Assembly (NCBI GenBank): GCA_947626995.1 | Contig: CANQUI010000006.1 | Location: 1 to 57,348 of the forward strand | DNA: 57,348 nt | From: an uncultured Eisenbergiella sp. | GTDB lineage: Bacteria; Bacillota; Clostridia; Lachnospirales; Lachnospiraceae | Reading direction: 5' to 3' | Part shown: positions 8,144 to 16,498 of the stretch, piece after piece | How positions within the stretch are numbered: position 1 is the first letter of the stretch | How the letters are laid out: the number at the start of each line of letters is the position of its first letter | Made by a program: the position numbers and the translations under genes | The notes under the pieces: model-generated | The model's database searches: none | Seen by the model: only the letters and a program-made list of their open reading frames with translations | What the model was told of the DNA's origin: nothing

Positions 8144-9145
8144 ATGTTATTGGAGCGGATATCGGAGTTTTTAAAAAAGAAGGTGCGCAACCATCCTTTT
8201 TTGTTCAGATGGATGAAACTGTTTTATACGGTTTTTTTCTATTGGGACACCCGGCAGAAACGGCGGTCCTTTGGGGATAAAAATCCGGAGGTGACCTTTT
8301 ATGTCATCCCGGTCCGGGGTGAGATCATCGGGATTATGGGAGTTTATCTGTACGCGCTGCGCCACGTGATCAGAGCGCGCAAAAAGGGCTATGTTCCCAT
8401 CGTGGATATGAAAAATTATCCCAACCGATACGCTTCCCTCTGCCGGGGGGCGGTCACGGATCCCTGGCTTCTTTTCTTCGCGCCGCTTTCGCCCTATTCG
8501 CTGGAGGAAGTGTATCAGAGCAAAAACGTCGTCCTTGCCGGCTGGACGTTTTCGGATCTGCTGCATCCGGAAGTGGAATACAACAGCGTCAATTCGATGG
8601 ATCAGATGATCCGACAGCATACCGGGGAAGGGGTCTTTGTCGGAATCAGCGCGTCTTTAAGAGAGGCGGCCCAAAAGGAGCTGGAACCTTATCTTACCCA
8701 AAAGACGCTGGGGGTACTGGTGCGGGGCACCGATTATGTTTCGATAAGGCCCATGGGTCATTTTGCGCAGCCCTCCGTGGAGGAACTGACGGAGCAGATC
8801 GAGGCGTTTGTGAAAAAATATGATCTGGACAATATTTTCCTTGTGACGGAGGATATCCGGATCGAAGAAGAGATCCGAAAGCGGGTGTCTGTGCAGGTGA
8901 GCGCCATCAGCCAGCCGGAATATGCGTCCTATGATTATCAGAAGGGCGGGTATCTTTTTGAATGTATACAACAGGAGGATCTTTATGCGAGCACGATGAA
9001 GTATGCCGTAAAATGCGTGGGACTGTCCCAATGCGATTATCTTGTGTCCGCCGTCACCAGCGGATCGATGTTTTCCACGCTGCTGCGTCTGGGGGAAGGC
9101 AGACGCTTTGCCGACGCCTATTTCTTTGACGATCGAAAATATTGA
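8144..9145 (+). CDS. Putative fucosyltransferase-fold glycosyltransferase
   Basis: I do not recognise this 333-residue protein with certainty. It lacks a signal peptide; the N-terminus is basic and aromatic (KKKVRNHPFLFRWMKLFYTVFFYW), which could sit on the membrane surface. The segment LGVLVRGTDYVSIRPMGHF (about 188-206), followed by QPSVEELTEQIEAF and an IFLVTED strand, resembles the HxRxGDY-type nucleotide-sugar binding region of GT11/GT23/O-fucosyltransferase-like enzymes. The C-terminus (YLVSAVTSGSMFSTLLRLGEG) fits a sugar-nucleotide pocket. It follows the ABC pair by 15 nt and is closed by a terminator, so it may act on what that transporter exports. Role and donor are inference. Confidence 0.5.
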   Translation: MLLERISEFLKKKVRNHPFLFRWMKLFYTVFFYWDTRQKRRSFGDKNPEVTFYVIPVRGEIIGIMGVYLYALRHVIRARKKGYVPIVDMKNYPNRYASLCRGAVTDPWLLFFAPLSPYSLEEVYQSKNVVLAGWTFSDLLHPEVEYNSVNSMDQMIRQHTGEGVFVGISASLREAAQKELEPYLTQKTLGVLVRGTDYVSIRPMGHFAQPSVEELTEQIEAFVKKYDLDNIFLVTEDIRIEEEIRKRVSVQVSAISQPEYASYDYQKGGYLFECIQQEDLYASTMKYAVKCVGLSQCDYLVSAVTSGSMFSTLLRLGEGRRFADAYFFDDRKY

Positions 9146-9170
9146 CGGTTCGGCCGTCTGGCCCGTCTGG

Positions 9171-9218
9171 AAAGACCGCCGTTGTCCGGGTGAAAAAACC
9201 GGCCGGCGGTCTTTTTGC
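9171..9218 (+). terminator. Rho-independent terminator
   Basis: AAAGACCGCC (9171-9180) pairs perfectly with GGCGGTCTTT (9205-9214), with an inner CCGG/CCGG pairing, and runs into TTTTT. It ends the MATE-to-glycosyltransferase transcripts before the Pel-like operon promoter. Confidence 0.85.
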
Positions 9219-9297
9219 GTGGTCTGATCCGATCGGAAGCTGAAAAGCTGTTCCCATATATAGTATATAAATTGAATAAAAAAAGTACAAGTAGTGG

Positions 9298-9326
9298 TTG
9301 AAATGAGGACAATTTTTATATATAAT
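9298..9326 (+). promoter_or_regulatory. Promoter of the Pel-like operon
   Basis: TTGAAA (9298-9303), a 17-nt spacer and a perfect TATAAT (9321-9326). The stretch from about 9255 to 9375 is extremely AT-rich in a GC-rich surrounding. It leaves a leader of about 70 nt before the ATG at 9404. No other comparably strong promoter appears before the operon ends at 27.1 kb. Confidence 0.75.
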
Positions 9327-9403
9327 TTATAATTAACAATCGTAATAAATCATAAAAAGAGAAAAAAGTGAATCAAAAAATAAGCGGCGAAAGAGGGAAC
9401 GGG

Positions 9404-11563
9404 ATGAGTGCAGAGCGGAAGGAACGAAAGAATATCTTAATTTGCGGAGGAAGCGGGTATTTCTGCCGCCAGGTGATCCGAAGCCTGACAAAGGAAAAAC
9501 AGAACGTGTATCTGCTGACCGGATCGGAGAAGCGGGAAGGGCAGGAAAAGACCGCCGCGTTTCAGGAGTACCATTTTTCTTTTCACAATGAGAGCCTGGT
9601 ACGGATCATTCAGAACGTTTCGCCGGATCAGATCCTGATCCTGGGCGCGTACGATTCCCTGTACGACTGGGCGCGCAACGATTATGAGGTGACCCGCTTT
9701 CTGTCCGGCGTGACGAATATTCTGGACGCGGCCCGCAAGGCCGGTACGCCGGAAGTGACCTTTTTGTCCTCCGACATGGTGTCGGAATATGAGGAAGAGG
9801 GACGGCGCATTTACGAGATCCGTTCGACCCCTTACAACGAGATGCTCAAGGTGATGGCAAGGGCGGAGATGCTTTTGCAGACCTATTCCGACGAACGGAT
9901 GCGCACGTCGGTTCTTCGGCTGCCGCTCATTTACGGCGGATACGAGGCCACCGACGGTCTGAACGTGTGTCAGCGCCTGGCGGAGAGTTTTATCTGGAAC
10001 CAGGAAATGACCTATACGCCTGCGATGCCCCACAGCGCCGTTTTTTACAAGGACGCGGCGGAAGCGGTGCTGCGTTTTTTGCAGGAAGAGGGAAAAAGCG
10101 GCCGGTATCAGGTGAGGGGGCTTCTTTTTACGGAAAAAGAACTGGCAGATACCATCCTGTCCCAGAATCCGGACGTTCGGGATGCCGTAAAGCTTCACAA
10201 AATGGAAATGGATTCGGCGGCCCCGGCAATCCCGGATGAGATCGAGAACGAGTTCCCCATAGAAATGAAATATTCCCTGCAGGAGGGAGTGCGGCAGCTT
10301 TTGGCGGCCTGCCGGAAGGCCCGGGAGGAGGGCAGAAAGAAAAAGGACGGATCGTTCTGGAAAGGACAGCTTCTTCCGCTGGCGGAAAACATCGCCCTGT
10401 TCTGTGTGGCCTTTTTACTCACCCGTTGGCTGCAGGGGACCTGGATCGGCGAGAATCTGGATCTGTTCCTGCTCTATACGCTGTTTATCGGCGTGACCTG
10501 GGGAACCGCGCACGCCCTTTTGGCCTCCCTGTTTTCGGGGGCGGCCGAGCTGTGGTTTTATCTTGGCATGTCGGACCGGTTTTTTGTCCGGATGGATAAC
10601 GGATTCTTTGTAAGCTTTCTGCAGATTCTGGTGGTGGGCGTCACCGCCGGCTTTATGCGGGATAAATTCCGCCGCAGGAACCAGGATTTAAACGACGAAA
10701 GAGATTATTATTATCAGGAAACGCAGGATCTGCTCCGGATCCATGACAATAACGTCTATGTCAAAAATCTGTTTGAGAAACGGCTGACCGGCTACCGCAA
10801 CAGTCTGGCACGGGTACAGGAGATCACAAGCCGGATGGACTTCATGGAATCGCACAAGGTGCTTTTCCAGGCGGTCAAGGTGGTCGCCGAGGTGATGGAG
10901 ACCGAGCATGCGGCGATTTATATGGCGGGGCAGGACGGCCGCTTCTTCCGTCTGGCGGCCGCCAGTTCGGAAACGGCGAGACAGATGGGCAAATCCATCC
11001 GTTACGACGAGGATTCCTTTTTGTACCGCAGGCTTTCCTCCCGGGAGATTTATCAGAACCGCCGGATGGAGGAAAAGCGGCCCACCTTTGCGGGAGCGGT
11101 TTATCAGGATGATGTGCCCAAGGTGATCGTGATGGTCTGGATGGATCATATCGACCGGGTCAACTTATACAACAGCAATCTGATGGCGGTGCTGTGCCGG
11201 ATGCTGGAAGGTGCGGTAAGAAGGGCGGCGCTCTATGAGGAGTCCGTTTATCGGGACGCCTATCTGCCCGGCAGCCGGATTATGAAAGAAGAAAATTTCA
11301 GACAGGTGGAAGAGACCTTCGAGGAAGGGCGCAGACAGAACGTGCTGCAATACACCCGTTTTAAGGTGCTGTTAAACGGACAGCCCGCGCAGGAGGCGGA
11401 AAACCTCGTCCGGGATACGGACATCCTGGGAACGGTGGGTCCGGAGCTGTATCTGCTTTTGCTCGGATCCGCCAAAGAGGATTCCCGGATCGTACAGGAG
11501 CGCTTCGCCGACAAAAAGATGGCGCTTGCGGAGATGGGATCGGAGGTAGCAGGCAATGAGTGA
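9404..11563 (+). CDS. pelD: PelD-like c-di-GMP receptor with N-terminal SDR domain
   Basis: 719-residue fusion. Residues 1-310 form an extended-SDR/epimerase-like Rossmann domain: the NAD loop is CGGSGYF, but the catalytic YxxxK is disturbed (PYNEMLK), so it may bind nucleotide without catalysis. Residues about 325-415 hold four membrane helices, then a coiled linker, a GAF domain (about 470-610) and a C-terminal degenerate GGDEF-like region. There the inhibitory-site motif RxxD survives (RDTD, R670-D673) while GGDEF has become VGPEL. This TM-GAF-degenerate GGDEF order is that of PelD, the c-di-GMP receptor of Pel synthesis. I chose ATG 9404 (AGAGGG site) over GTG 9368. It overlaps the next gene by 8 nt. 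Confidence 0.75.
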   Translation: MSAERKERKNILICGGSGYFCRQVIRSLTKEKQNVYLLTGSEKREGQEKTAAFQEYHFSFHNESLVRIIQNVSPDQILILGAYDSLYDWARNDYEVTRFLSGVTNILDAARKAGTPEVTFLSSDMVSEYEEEGRRIYEIRSTPYNEMLKVMARAEMLLQTYSDERMRTSVLRLPLIYGGYEATDGLNVCQRLAESFIWNQEMTYTPAMPHSAVFYKDAAEAVLRFLQEEGKSGRYQVRGLLFTEKELADTILSQNPDVRDAVKLHKMEMDSAAPAIPDEIENEFPIEMKYSLQEGVRQLLAACRKAREEGRKKKDGSFWKGQLLPLAENIALFCVAFLLTRWLQGTWIGENLDLFLLYTLFIGVTWGTAHALLASLFSGAAELWFYLGMSDRFFVRMDNGFFVSFLQILVVGVTAGFMRDKFRRRNQDLNDERDYYYQETQDLLRIHDNNVYVKNLFEKRLTGYRNSLARVQEITSRMDFMESHKVLFQAVKVVAEVMETEHAAIYMAGQDGRFFRLAAASSETARQMGKSIRYDEDSFLYRRLSSREIYQNRRMEEKRPTFAGAVYQDDVPKVIVMVWMDHIDRVNLYNSNLMAVLCRMLEGAVRRAALYEESVYRDAYLPGSRIMKEENFRQVEETFEEGRRQNVLQYTRFKVLLNGQPAQEAENLVRDTDILGTVGPELYLLLLGSAKEDSRIVQERFADKKMALAEMGSEVAGNE

Positions 11564-12506
11564 CCTTCAGATCGTATTGCTGCTTTTGCTGCTCAATCTT
11601 CTGATCGCGGTGGGCTATCTGCTCTTTCATCTCCAAAAGGAGAAGCGGAAAAAAGGGATCGTGGTCTTTCTCTTCCTTTTGTTCGTGCCGTTGGCGGGCG
11701 CACTGTTCCTTTTGTGCGCGGAGGCGTTTTGCGCCATCCAGAACCTGTTTGGCAGACGGGAAGTGAATCCGGAGGAACTGAGCTTTTCCCAGAGCCGGGT
11801 GCGCAACATCGTCGGGGACGATGTGGAGAAGAAGCAGAACCTGGTGCCTGTGGAGGAAGCGCTGATCGTTTCGGGAAAAACCAGTAAGAGAGGCGTGTTT
11901 CTGGATCTGCTCAAAGAGGACGACGGCGAACTGATCGTGGAGACGGCGAAAAATTCCGTGGGGGACAAGGACGGTGAAATCGCCCATTATGCGGCCACCT
12001 ATATTTCCGATGCCCTGACGCGGGCCAAGGACGAGGAAAAAAGGCTGAGAAAGCAGTTGGAAGAAGGCCGGAAGGCCGCAGATTACAACCGCTATATCGA
12101 ATACATGGAGCCCATGCTCAAGTTCGGGATTTTCGAACCGCTGGAGCAGAGAAGATATCTGCAGTATCTGGACGATCGCTGCTGCGAACTGCGTCAGATG
12201 TCTCCGAAAGCGCTTACGGTACTGAGCATGGCCGATCTGGCCCGCAGATGGGTGGAGCTGGAGGAGTACGACCGGGCCGCATACTGGCTGCATATTCTGG
12301 AGCCGGACCGGGCGACGAATCTGGATATTTTTAAGCTCTGTGCCCAGTTCTATTTCCAAAGAGGGGACAAAGAGGCGCTGTTTCAGCTCTTTTCTGAGAT
12401 AAGAGACTCCGCCCTCGAACTGGACAGCGAGGCGCTGGAATGGGTCCGGTTCTACCAAACGGCCCCGGAAACGGAAGAGAAGAGCGGAAAGGAAGAAAAG
12501 CTATGA
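11556..12506 (+). CDS. pelE: PelE-like membrane protein with helical repeats
   Basis: 316 residues with two N-terminal membrane segments (IVLLLLLLNLLIAVGYLLF and VVFLFLLFVPLAGALFLLC). A long soluble part follows: a charged linker (about 65-160) and helical hairpins of TPR character (about 180-300, for example LARRWVELEEYDRAAYWLHIL). This is the architecture of PelE, which in Pel systems joins PelD, PelF and PelG in the inner-membrane complex. Sequence recognition is weak on its own; the assignment rests on architecture plus position between pelD-like and pelF/pelG genes. It overlaps its upstream neighbour by 8 nt (ATGAGTGA) and the downstream gene by ATGA, indicating obligatory co-expression. 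Confidence 0.6.
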   Translation: MSDLQIVLLLLLLNLLIAVGYLLFHLQKEKRKKGIVVFLFLLFVPLAGALFLLCAEAFCAIQNLFGRREVNPEELSFSQSRVRNIVGDDVEKKQNLVPVEEALIVSGKTSKRGVFLDLLKEDDGELIVETAKNSVGDKDGEIAHYAATYISDALTRAKDEEKRLRKQLEEGRKAADYNRYIEYMEPMLKFGIFEPLEQRRYLQYLDDRCCELRQMSPKALTVLSMADLARRWVELEEYDRAAYWLHILEPDRATNLDIFKLCAQFYFQRGDKEALFQLFSEIRDSALELDSEALEWVRFYQTAPETEEKSGKEEKL

Positions 12507-14770
12507 TGATCTGGCAGAATATTGTGACCTTTTTTGGGCTCCTGTTCGGGTATTGGTTTTTGTGTCTTTGGATCCCTTCGATCTGCCTGCACCGTTATGT
12601 AAAGGACAGAGGGCCGGTCTATCGGTTTATCTTCTATCAGGTCTGCGGAAATATGTATCTGATCCTGTGGGGATTTTTATTGTCTTATCTCCGCTTTTTT
12701 CATACGGGCATCCTTTGGGTGGTGCTGGTGGCGCTTCCGCTGGGCTTTCGGGTCTTAAGAGACGTAAGAGAAGCCAGACGAAACGGAAAGCAGATGCCCG
12801 ACTGGATGTCGCTGTGGATAGAGACCCTCCAGAGCATCTTTCTTGGCGTCTATGGCGGGCGCAAGCTGGCGCGGGATCTTTGCCGCACTGTCCTTCGCTG
12901 GCCGGTGCGGCTGTACCGCAAATATATCCGGGGACATGAGGCAGAGCTGGTGGGGATTTTAGCGGTTCTGGCCTTTGCGGTGTCATATTTTGGAAACGCC
13001 AAGTTTACCCATTACGCGTACGCCAGCTCCGACGAGGTTTCCCATTATTACTGGATCGAGTCTCTGGTCCATAATGTCCCGTTCCAGGACGGCATTTACC
13101 CCTTTGGCCTGCACTTTCTGGCGGCGATGATCGCGCCCATGTTCGGTCTGACGGTGCTGCGCACCACGCTGATGCTGAGCTTGCTGGTGGTCTGCCTGGT
13201 CTTCCTTTTCCTCTATCTGTACATCAGGAGCGTGTTTTCTTCCCGGGCAGCCGCATTGGGCGGCTGGGCCTTTTTCGTGGTGGGCGATTTCTTCCAAAGA
13301 GCGACCTATTCACGATTCTTTTCCACCATTCCCATGGAATTTGGAATCGCCGCGTTTTTTGCCATGCTCTACGGCCTGACGGATTATGTCCATACGAAGA
13401 AAAAAACCTCCTTCTGGCTGTTTGTGCTGGCGCTTTCGTGGAGCTTCCATATTCACATGTATGTGACCATCTTTGCGGCCTTCGTGCTGGTTATGTTCGG
13501 TCTGGTCTATCTGATCCGCATGATCCGGCAGAAGGTGCTGCACAAGATTATTCTGGGCGGTCTTATGGCCATTGTGCTGTCCCTTACGCCCTTTTTGATC
13601 GGGATCGCGCTGGGATTTGGCGTCCAGAGTTCCTTTACCTGGGCGTTCGGCCTGATCGGTCTGGGCCCGGATACGAAAAAACAGGAGTCGCAGATGCCCA
13701 CGGTGGAAGAGGAGATTGCCGAGGATCAAACCGTTCAGGAAGAAGAAAACGGGCTTTCGGCTGCTTTGCCTTACCGGGAACTGTTTACGGATTTTAAACC
13801 CTACGGGCTGGTGAAAAACCAGGAAAGATCCGGGATCCTGCTGGCAATGGACGCGTTTTTGCTCCTTTACGGAATTTTGGCCCTCCTGCGAAAAAAGAGC
13901 CGTAAGCAGGGGCTTGCGTATGTGTTTCTGGCGCTGGCATGGGCCGTGTCGATCTTTTTATGCGCCATGCCGTCCCTGGGGCTTCCCACGATTATGCAGG
14001 CCAGGCGAATCATTATCTTCTGGGCCATCCTGTCGGTTCCGCTTTTTGCCGCGCCGGTGCAGCTTTTATCCGATCTGCTGACGGCAGTGCTTCGGTCCCG
14101 CAGGATTTCGGACGCCCTGCTGACGGTGGGGGTGCTGGCGGGAGCCGTTTTCCTGGTACAGCACAACCTGTATAAAAATATACAGGGAAATCATACGATC
14201 ATTCCGGAAAGCGAATTTCGTCTGGCGCTGGAGCTGCAGGAGCACCATGAGCCCAGGAGCTGGACCGTGATCAGCCAGACATACGGCCGGATGGCGCTGG
14301 TCTATTACGGGTATCACTATGAGATCATCGATCTGCTCGCTGAAATGGAGGAACCAAGCGATGAGGGAATTTATATTCCCACACAGGACATTTATGTGGT
14401 GGTGGAGGATCTGATCGATCAGTATGCGGCCGATCAGGGTGAGGAAAGCCTCCGGCGTCTGAATCTTTACGACGAGGCGACGAGAGCGTGGCTTTGCCCG
14501 CCCAGCGCAAAGCTGGCGCTGACGGATCTAAACCGGGGGGAGATCAGCGAATATCTTCACAGCTGGCGGATCTATTACTATCCCTTCCGGGCTGTGGTGG
14601 CTTCCAAGCTGTATTACTGGATGGAGCGGATCAAAGAAGTATATCCCAATCATGTGTCCGTCTACCGACAGGATGATCTGACCACCATTTACCGGATTCA
14701 TCAGGATCCGTATTTCCCGTTGAATCTGGCTGTGGATTACAGGGACGGCCTGCGTACGGCGGCCAAATGA
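12503..14770 (+). CDS. Large polytopic membrane protein, GT-C-like
   Basis: 755 residues, about 13 membrane helices, no recognised family name. After early helices a loop near residue 170-185 reads YASSDEVSHYYWIESL, with an acidic pair after a membrane segment, as in the first extracellular loop of GT-C (lipid-sugar-dependent) glycosyltransferases. An acidic cytosolic or external loop lies near residues 390-420 (EEEIAEDQTVQEEENG). The C-terminal 150 residues are soluble and rich in Tyr and acids. ATG 12503 overlaps the pelE-like stop (ATGA) and has GGAAAGGAAG upstream. It sits within the Pel-like core, a place with no counterpart in the Pseudomonas pel operon. A lipid-linked sugar transferase or polymerase role is inference. 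Confidence 0.5.
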   Translation: MMIWQNIVTFFGLLFGYWFLCLWIPSICLHRYVKDRGPVYRFIFYQVCGNMYLILWGFLLSYLRFFHTGILWVVLVALPLGFRVLRDVREARRNGKQMPDWMSLWIETLQSIFLGVYGGRKLARDLCRTVLRWPVRLYRKYIRGHEAELVGILAVLAFAVSYFGNAKFTHYAYASSDEVSHYYWIESLVHNVPFQDGIYPFGLHFLAAMIAPMFGLTVLRTTLMLSLLVVCLVFLFLYLYIRSVFSSRAAALGGWAFFVVGDFFQRATYSRFFSTIPMEFGIAAFFAMLYGLTDYVHTKKKTSFWLFVLALSWSFHIHMYVTIFAAFVLVMFGLVYLIRMIRQKVLHKIILGGLMAIVLSLTPFLIGIALGFGVQSSFTWAFGLIGLGPDTKKQESQMPTVEEEIAEDQTVQEEENGLSAALPYRELFTDFKPYGLVKNQERSGILLAMDAFLLLYGILALLRKKSRKQGLAYVFLALAWAVSIFLCAMPSLGLPTIMQARRIIIFWAILSVPLFAAPVQLLSDLLTAVLRSRRISDALLTVGVLAGAVFLVQHNLYKNIQGNHTIIPESEFRLALELQEHHEPRSWTVISQTYGRMALVYYGYHYEIIDLLAEMEEPSDEGIYIPTQDIYVVVEDLIDQYAADQGEESLRRLNLYDEATRAWLCPPSAKLALTDLNRGEISEYLHSWRIYYYPFRAVVASKLYYWMERIKEVYPNHVSVYRQDDLTTIYRIHQDPYFPLNLAVDYRDGLRTAAK

Positions 14771-14791
14771 TAAAGGAGAGCGGGAACGTAT

Positions 14792-16498
14792 ATGAAAAGA
14801 GAATCTTTCCTCACACCGAATCAACTGAAACGATATACCTATTTTTATATTACCCTGTTTATGATCCTGTTTCTGGTGGTCTTTTTGCTGCTGGCCAATT
14901 TGAACTGGCTGATCTCGCTGGCGAATCCTGAGGCGGCCCTGATTTCCAAAGAACAGCTGGAGCAGGATCTGCAGCAGGCGGCATCCGATCCGGAGCGGGT
15001 CACCCGGGCTTCCTGCGTAAAGGACGAAGAAGGAAACGGACTGTTTGGCGCCATCGGCATTTTGGGCTCGAACGACCGGGGGCGGATGCTTGGCGCGCAG
15101 TTGGACGGCATGAAACAGCCCTGGCGTTTTATCGAGGCCGGAACAGACATGGATCGTCCGGAAGGCCTGCAGAATCTGATCGTTGTGGCGGAAGAGTCGC
15201 CCACGGATCTTCAGATCGAGTGGCTGAGACAGCAGCAAAAAGAGGGCGTGCATCTTCTGTTTTTACAGGTGCCCTCCAAACAGGGCGCGGCAGACGAAGC
15301 GCTTTTTGACCTGCTGGGCATTTCCCGGGCCGGCGGATATCAGACTTACCCCGGGATGCGGGCCGGAGAGGAAATGCTGCTGGGGCAGATGCAGGAGTAT
15401 GCAAAGACAAAGGAAGAAGAGGAACCGTTCTCGGTGAGCGCGTATCTGGTCCGGCTAAAGGAGCAGGCGCAGGTGTTCGCCCAGGCGCTTCCCGAGACCG
15501 CGGCGCAGTCGGATGTGTGGGATCTGCCGCCGCTGTTCTGGAAATATGAGGCAAAGCCCGATGAGGGCAGCGTGTATGTCTGCAACGGCAGCTTTCTGGA
15601 GGACGAATTTTTCTATACCGTGCTGCCCACCGTGCTGGAGGATCTTTGCGGGACCTATTTGTATCCGGTGGTAAACGCCTATTGTCTGATGGCCGACGGA
15701 TTCCCCTATGCGCAAAACGAAACCCGGGAAAGCTGGACAGAGCTTTACAGTCGGGACGCCTACGGGATCCAGCGGGATCTTCTCCTTCCGGAGCTGCAGC
15801 GCTGCGAAGCCCGGTACGGCGCCACGGCGACCCTTTTTTCGCCGGCCTATCAGGAAATCCGGTCGGCTGAAACGGGTGAAATGAAGTATTATCGGGACAG
15901 CCTGGAGAGAGAGTGGGCGCTGCTTGCCGGAAAGCAGGACGACGGTTATTACCTGACCTCGCCGCAGGATCCGCTGGACGTCTGCGCCTGGGACAGTCAG
16001 AAGACGCTGTGGGATGAAGAGAGCGGAAAACTGCGGCTGCTTTATCAGCCCGAAAGCTGGAAGCGATACCGCCAGGAGGCGCTTTCGGTGGCCGGCGCAG
16101 CGAAATGGAACGGTTATCTGGGATTTCGCATTGACGTGGACGAAATTCTGTCGTTCACCCGGGAAGAGGAAAGTCTGCCGGTGTATTTTGACGAGATGGA
16201 ATCCGCCCTGGGACTACACAGCACGGTGTATGGCTGGATGGAACGTGTCACGGCCCAGGAGGCGGCGGAGCGGATTTATAATTACCTGACCATCCGCCCG
16301 GCGTACCGCACGACGGCGGACGGGATTGCCGTAGACGTCCAAAATTTTAACGGCCGCGCCTGGTTCCTTCTGCGTTCTGCGCAAAAGGGCATTACGATCG
16401 ACCACGGCACGGTGACGGAAATCGGAGAGAATACATATCTGGTGGAGCTGACGGAGGATACGGCGCAGATCACCTGGCAGGGGAGGGAAGAAGAATGA
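14792..16498 (+). CDS. Membrane-anchored PelA-like/DUF2194-type protein, probably non-catalytic
   Basis: 568 residues with one membrane anchor near residues 20-45 (FYITLFMILFLVVFLLLAN) and a large extracytoplasmic domain. Position between the GT-C-like gene and pelF is where Gram-positive pel loci carry the PelA deacetylase component. The middle (about 285-350) looks like a deacetylase core start: VVNAYCLMADGFPY corresponds to the usual DD-containing metal motif but has Ala-Asp-Gly. GATATLF resembles the NodB-type strand. I find no following HxxxH metal ligand pair. It may therefore be a structural or glycan-binding relative instead of an active deacetylase. ATGA overlap with pelF. The family call is tentative. 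Confidence 0.5.
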   Translation: MKRESFLTPNQLKRYTYFYITLFMILFLVVFLLLANLNWLISLANPEAALISKEQLEQDLQQAASDPERVTRASCVKDEEGNGLFGAIGILGSNDRGRMLGAQLDGMKQPWRFIEAGTDMDRPEGLQNLIVVAEESPTDLQIEWLRQQQKEGVHLLFLQVPSKQGAADEALFDLLGISRAGGYQTYPGMRAGEEMLLGQMQEYAKTKEEEEPFSVSAYLVRLKEQAQVFAQALPETAAQSDVWDLPPLFWKYEAKPDEGSVYVCNGSFLEDEFFYTVLPTVLEDLCGTYLYPVVNAYCLMADGFPYAQNETRESWTELYSRDAYGIQRDLLLPELQRCEARYGATATLFSPAYQEIRSAETGEMKYYRDSLEREWALLAGKQDDGYYLTSPQDPLDVCAWDSQKTLWDEESGKLRLLYQPESWKRYRQEALSVAGAAKWNGYLGFRIDVDEILSFTREEESLPVYFDEMESALGLHSTVYGWMERVTAQEAAERIYNYLTIRPAYRTTADGIAVDVQNFNGRAWFLLRSAQKGITIDHGTVTEIGENTYLVELTEDTAQITWQGREEE

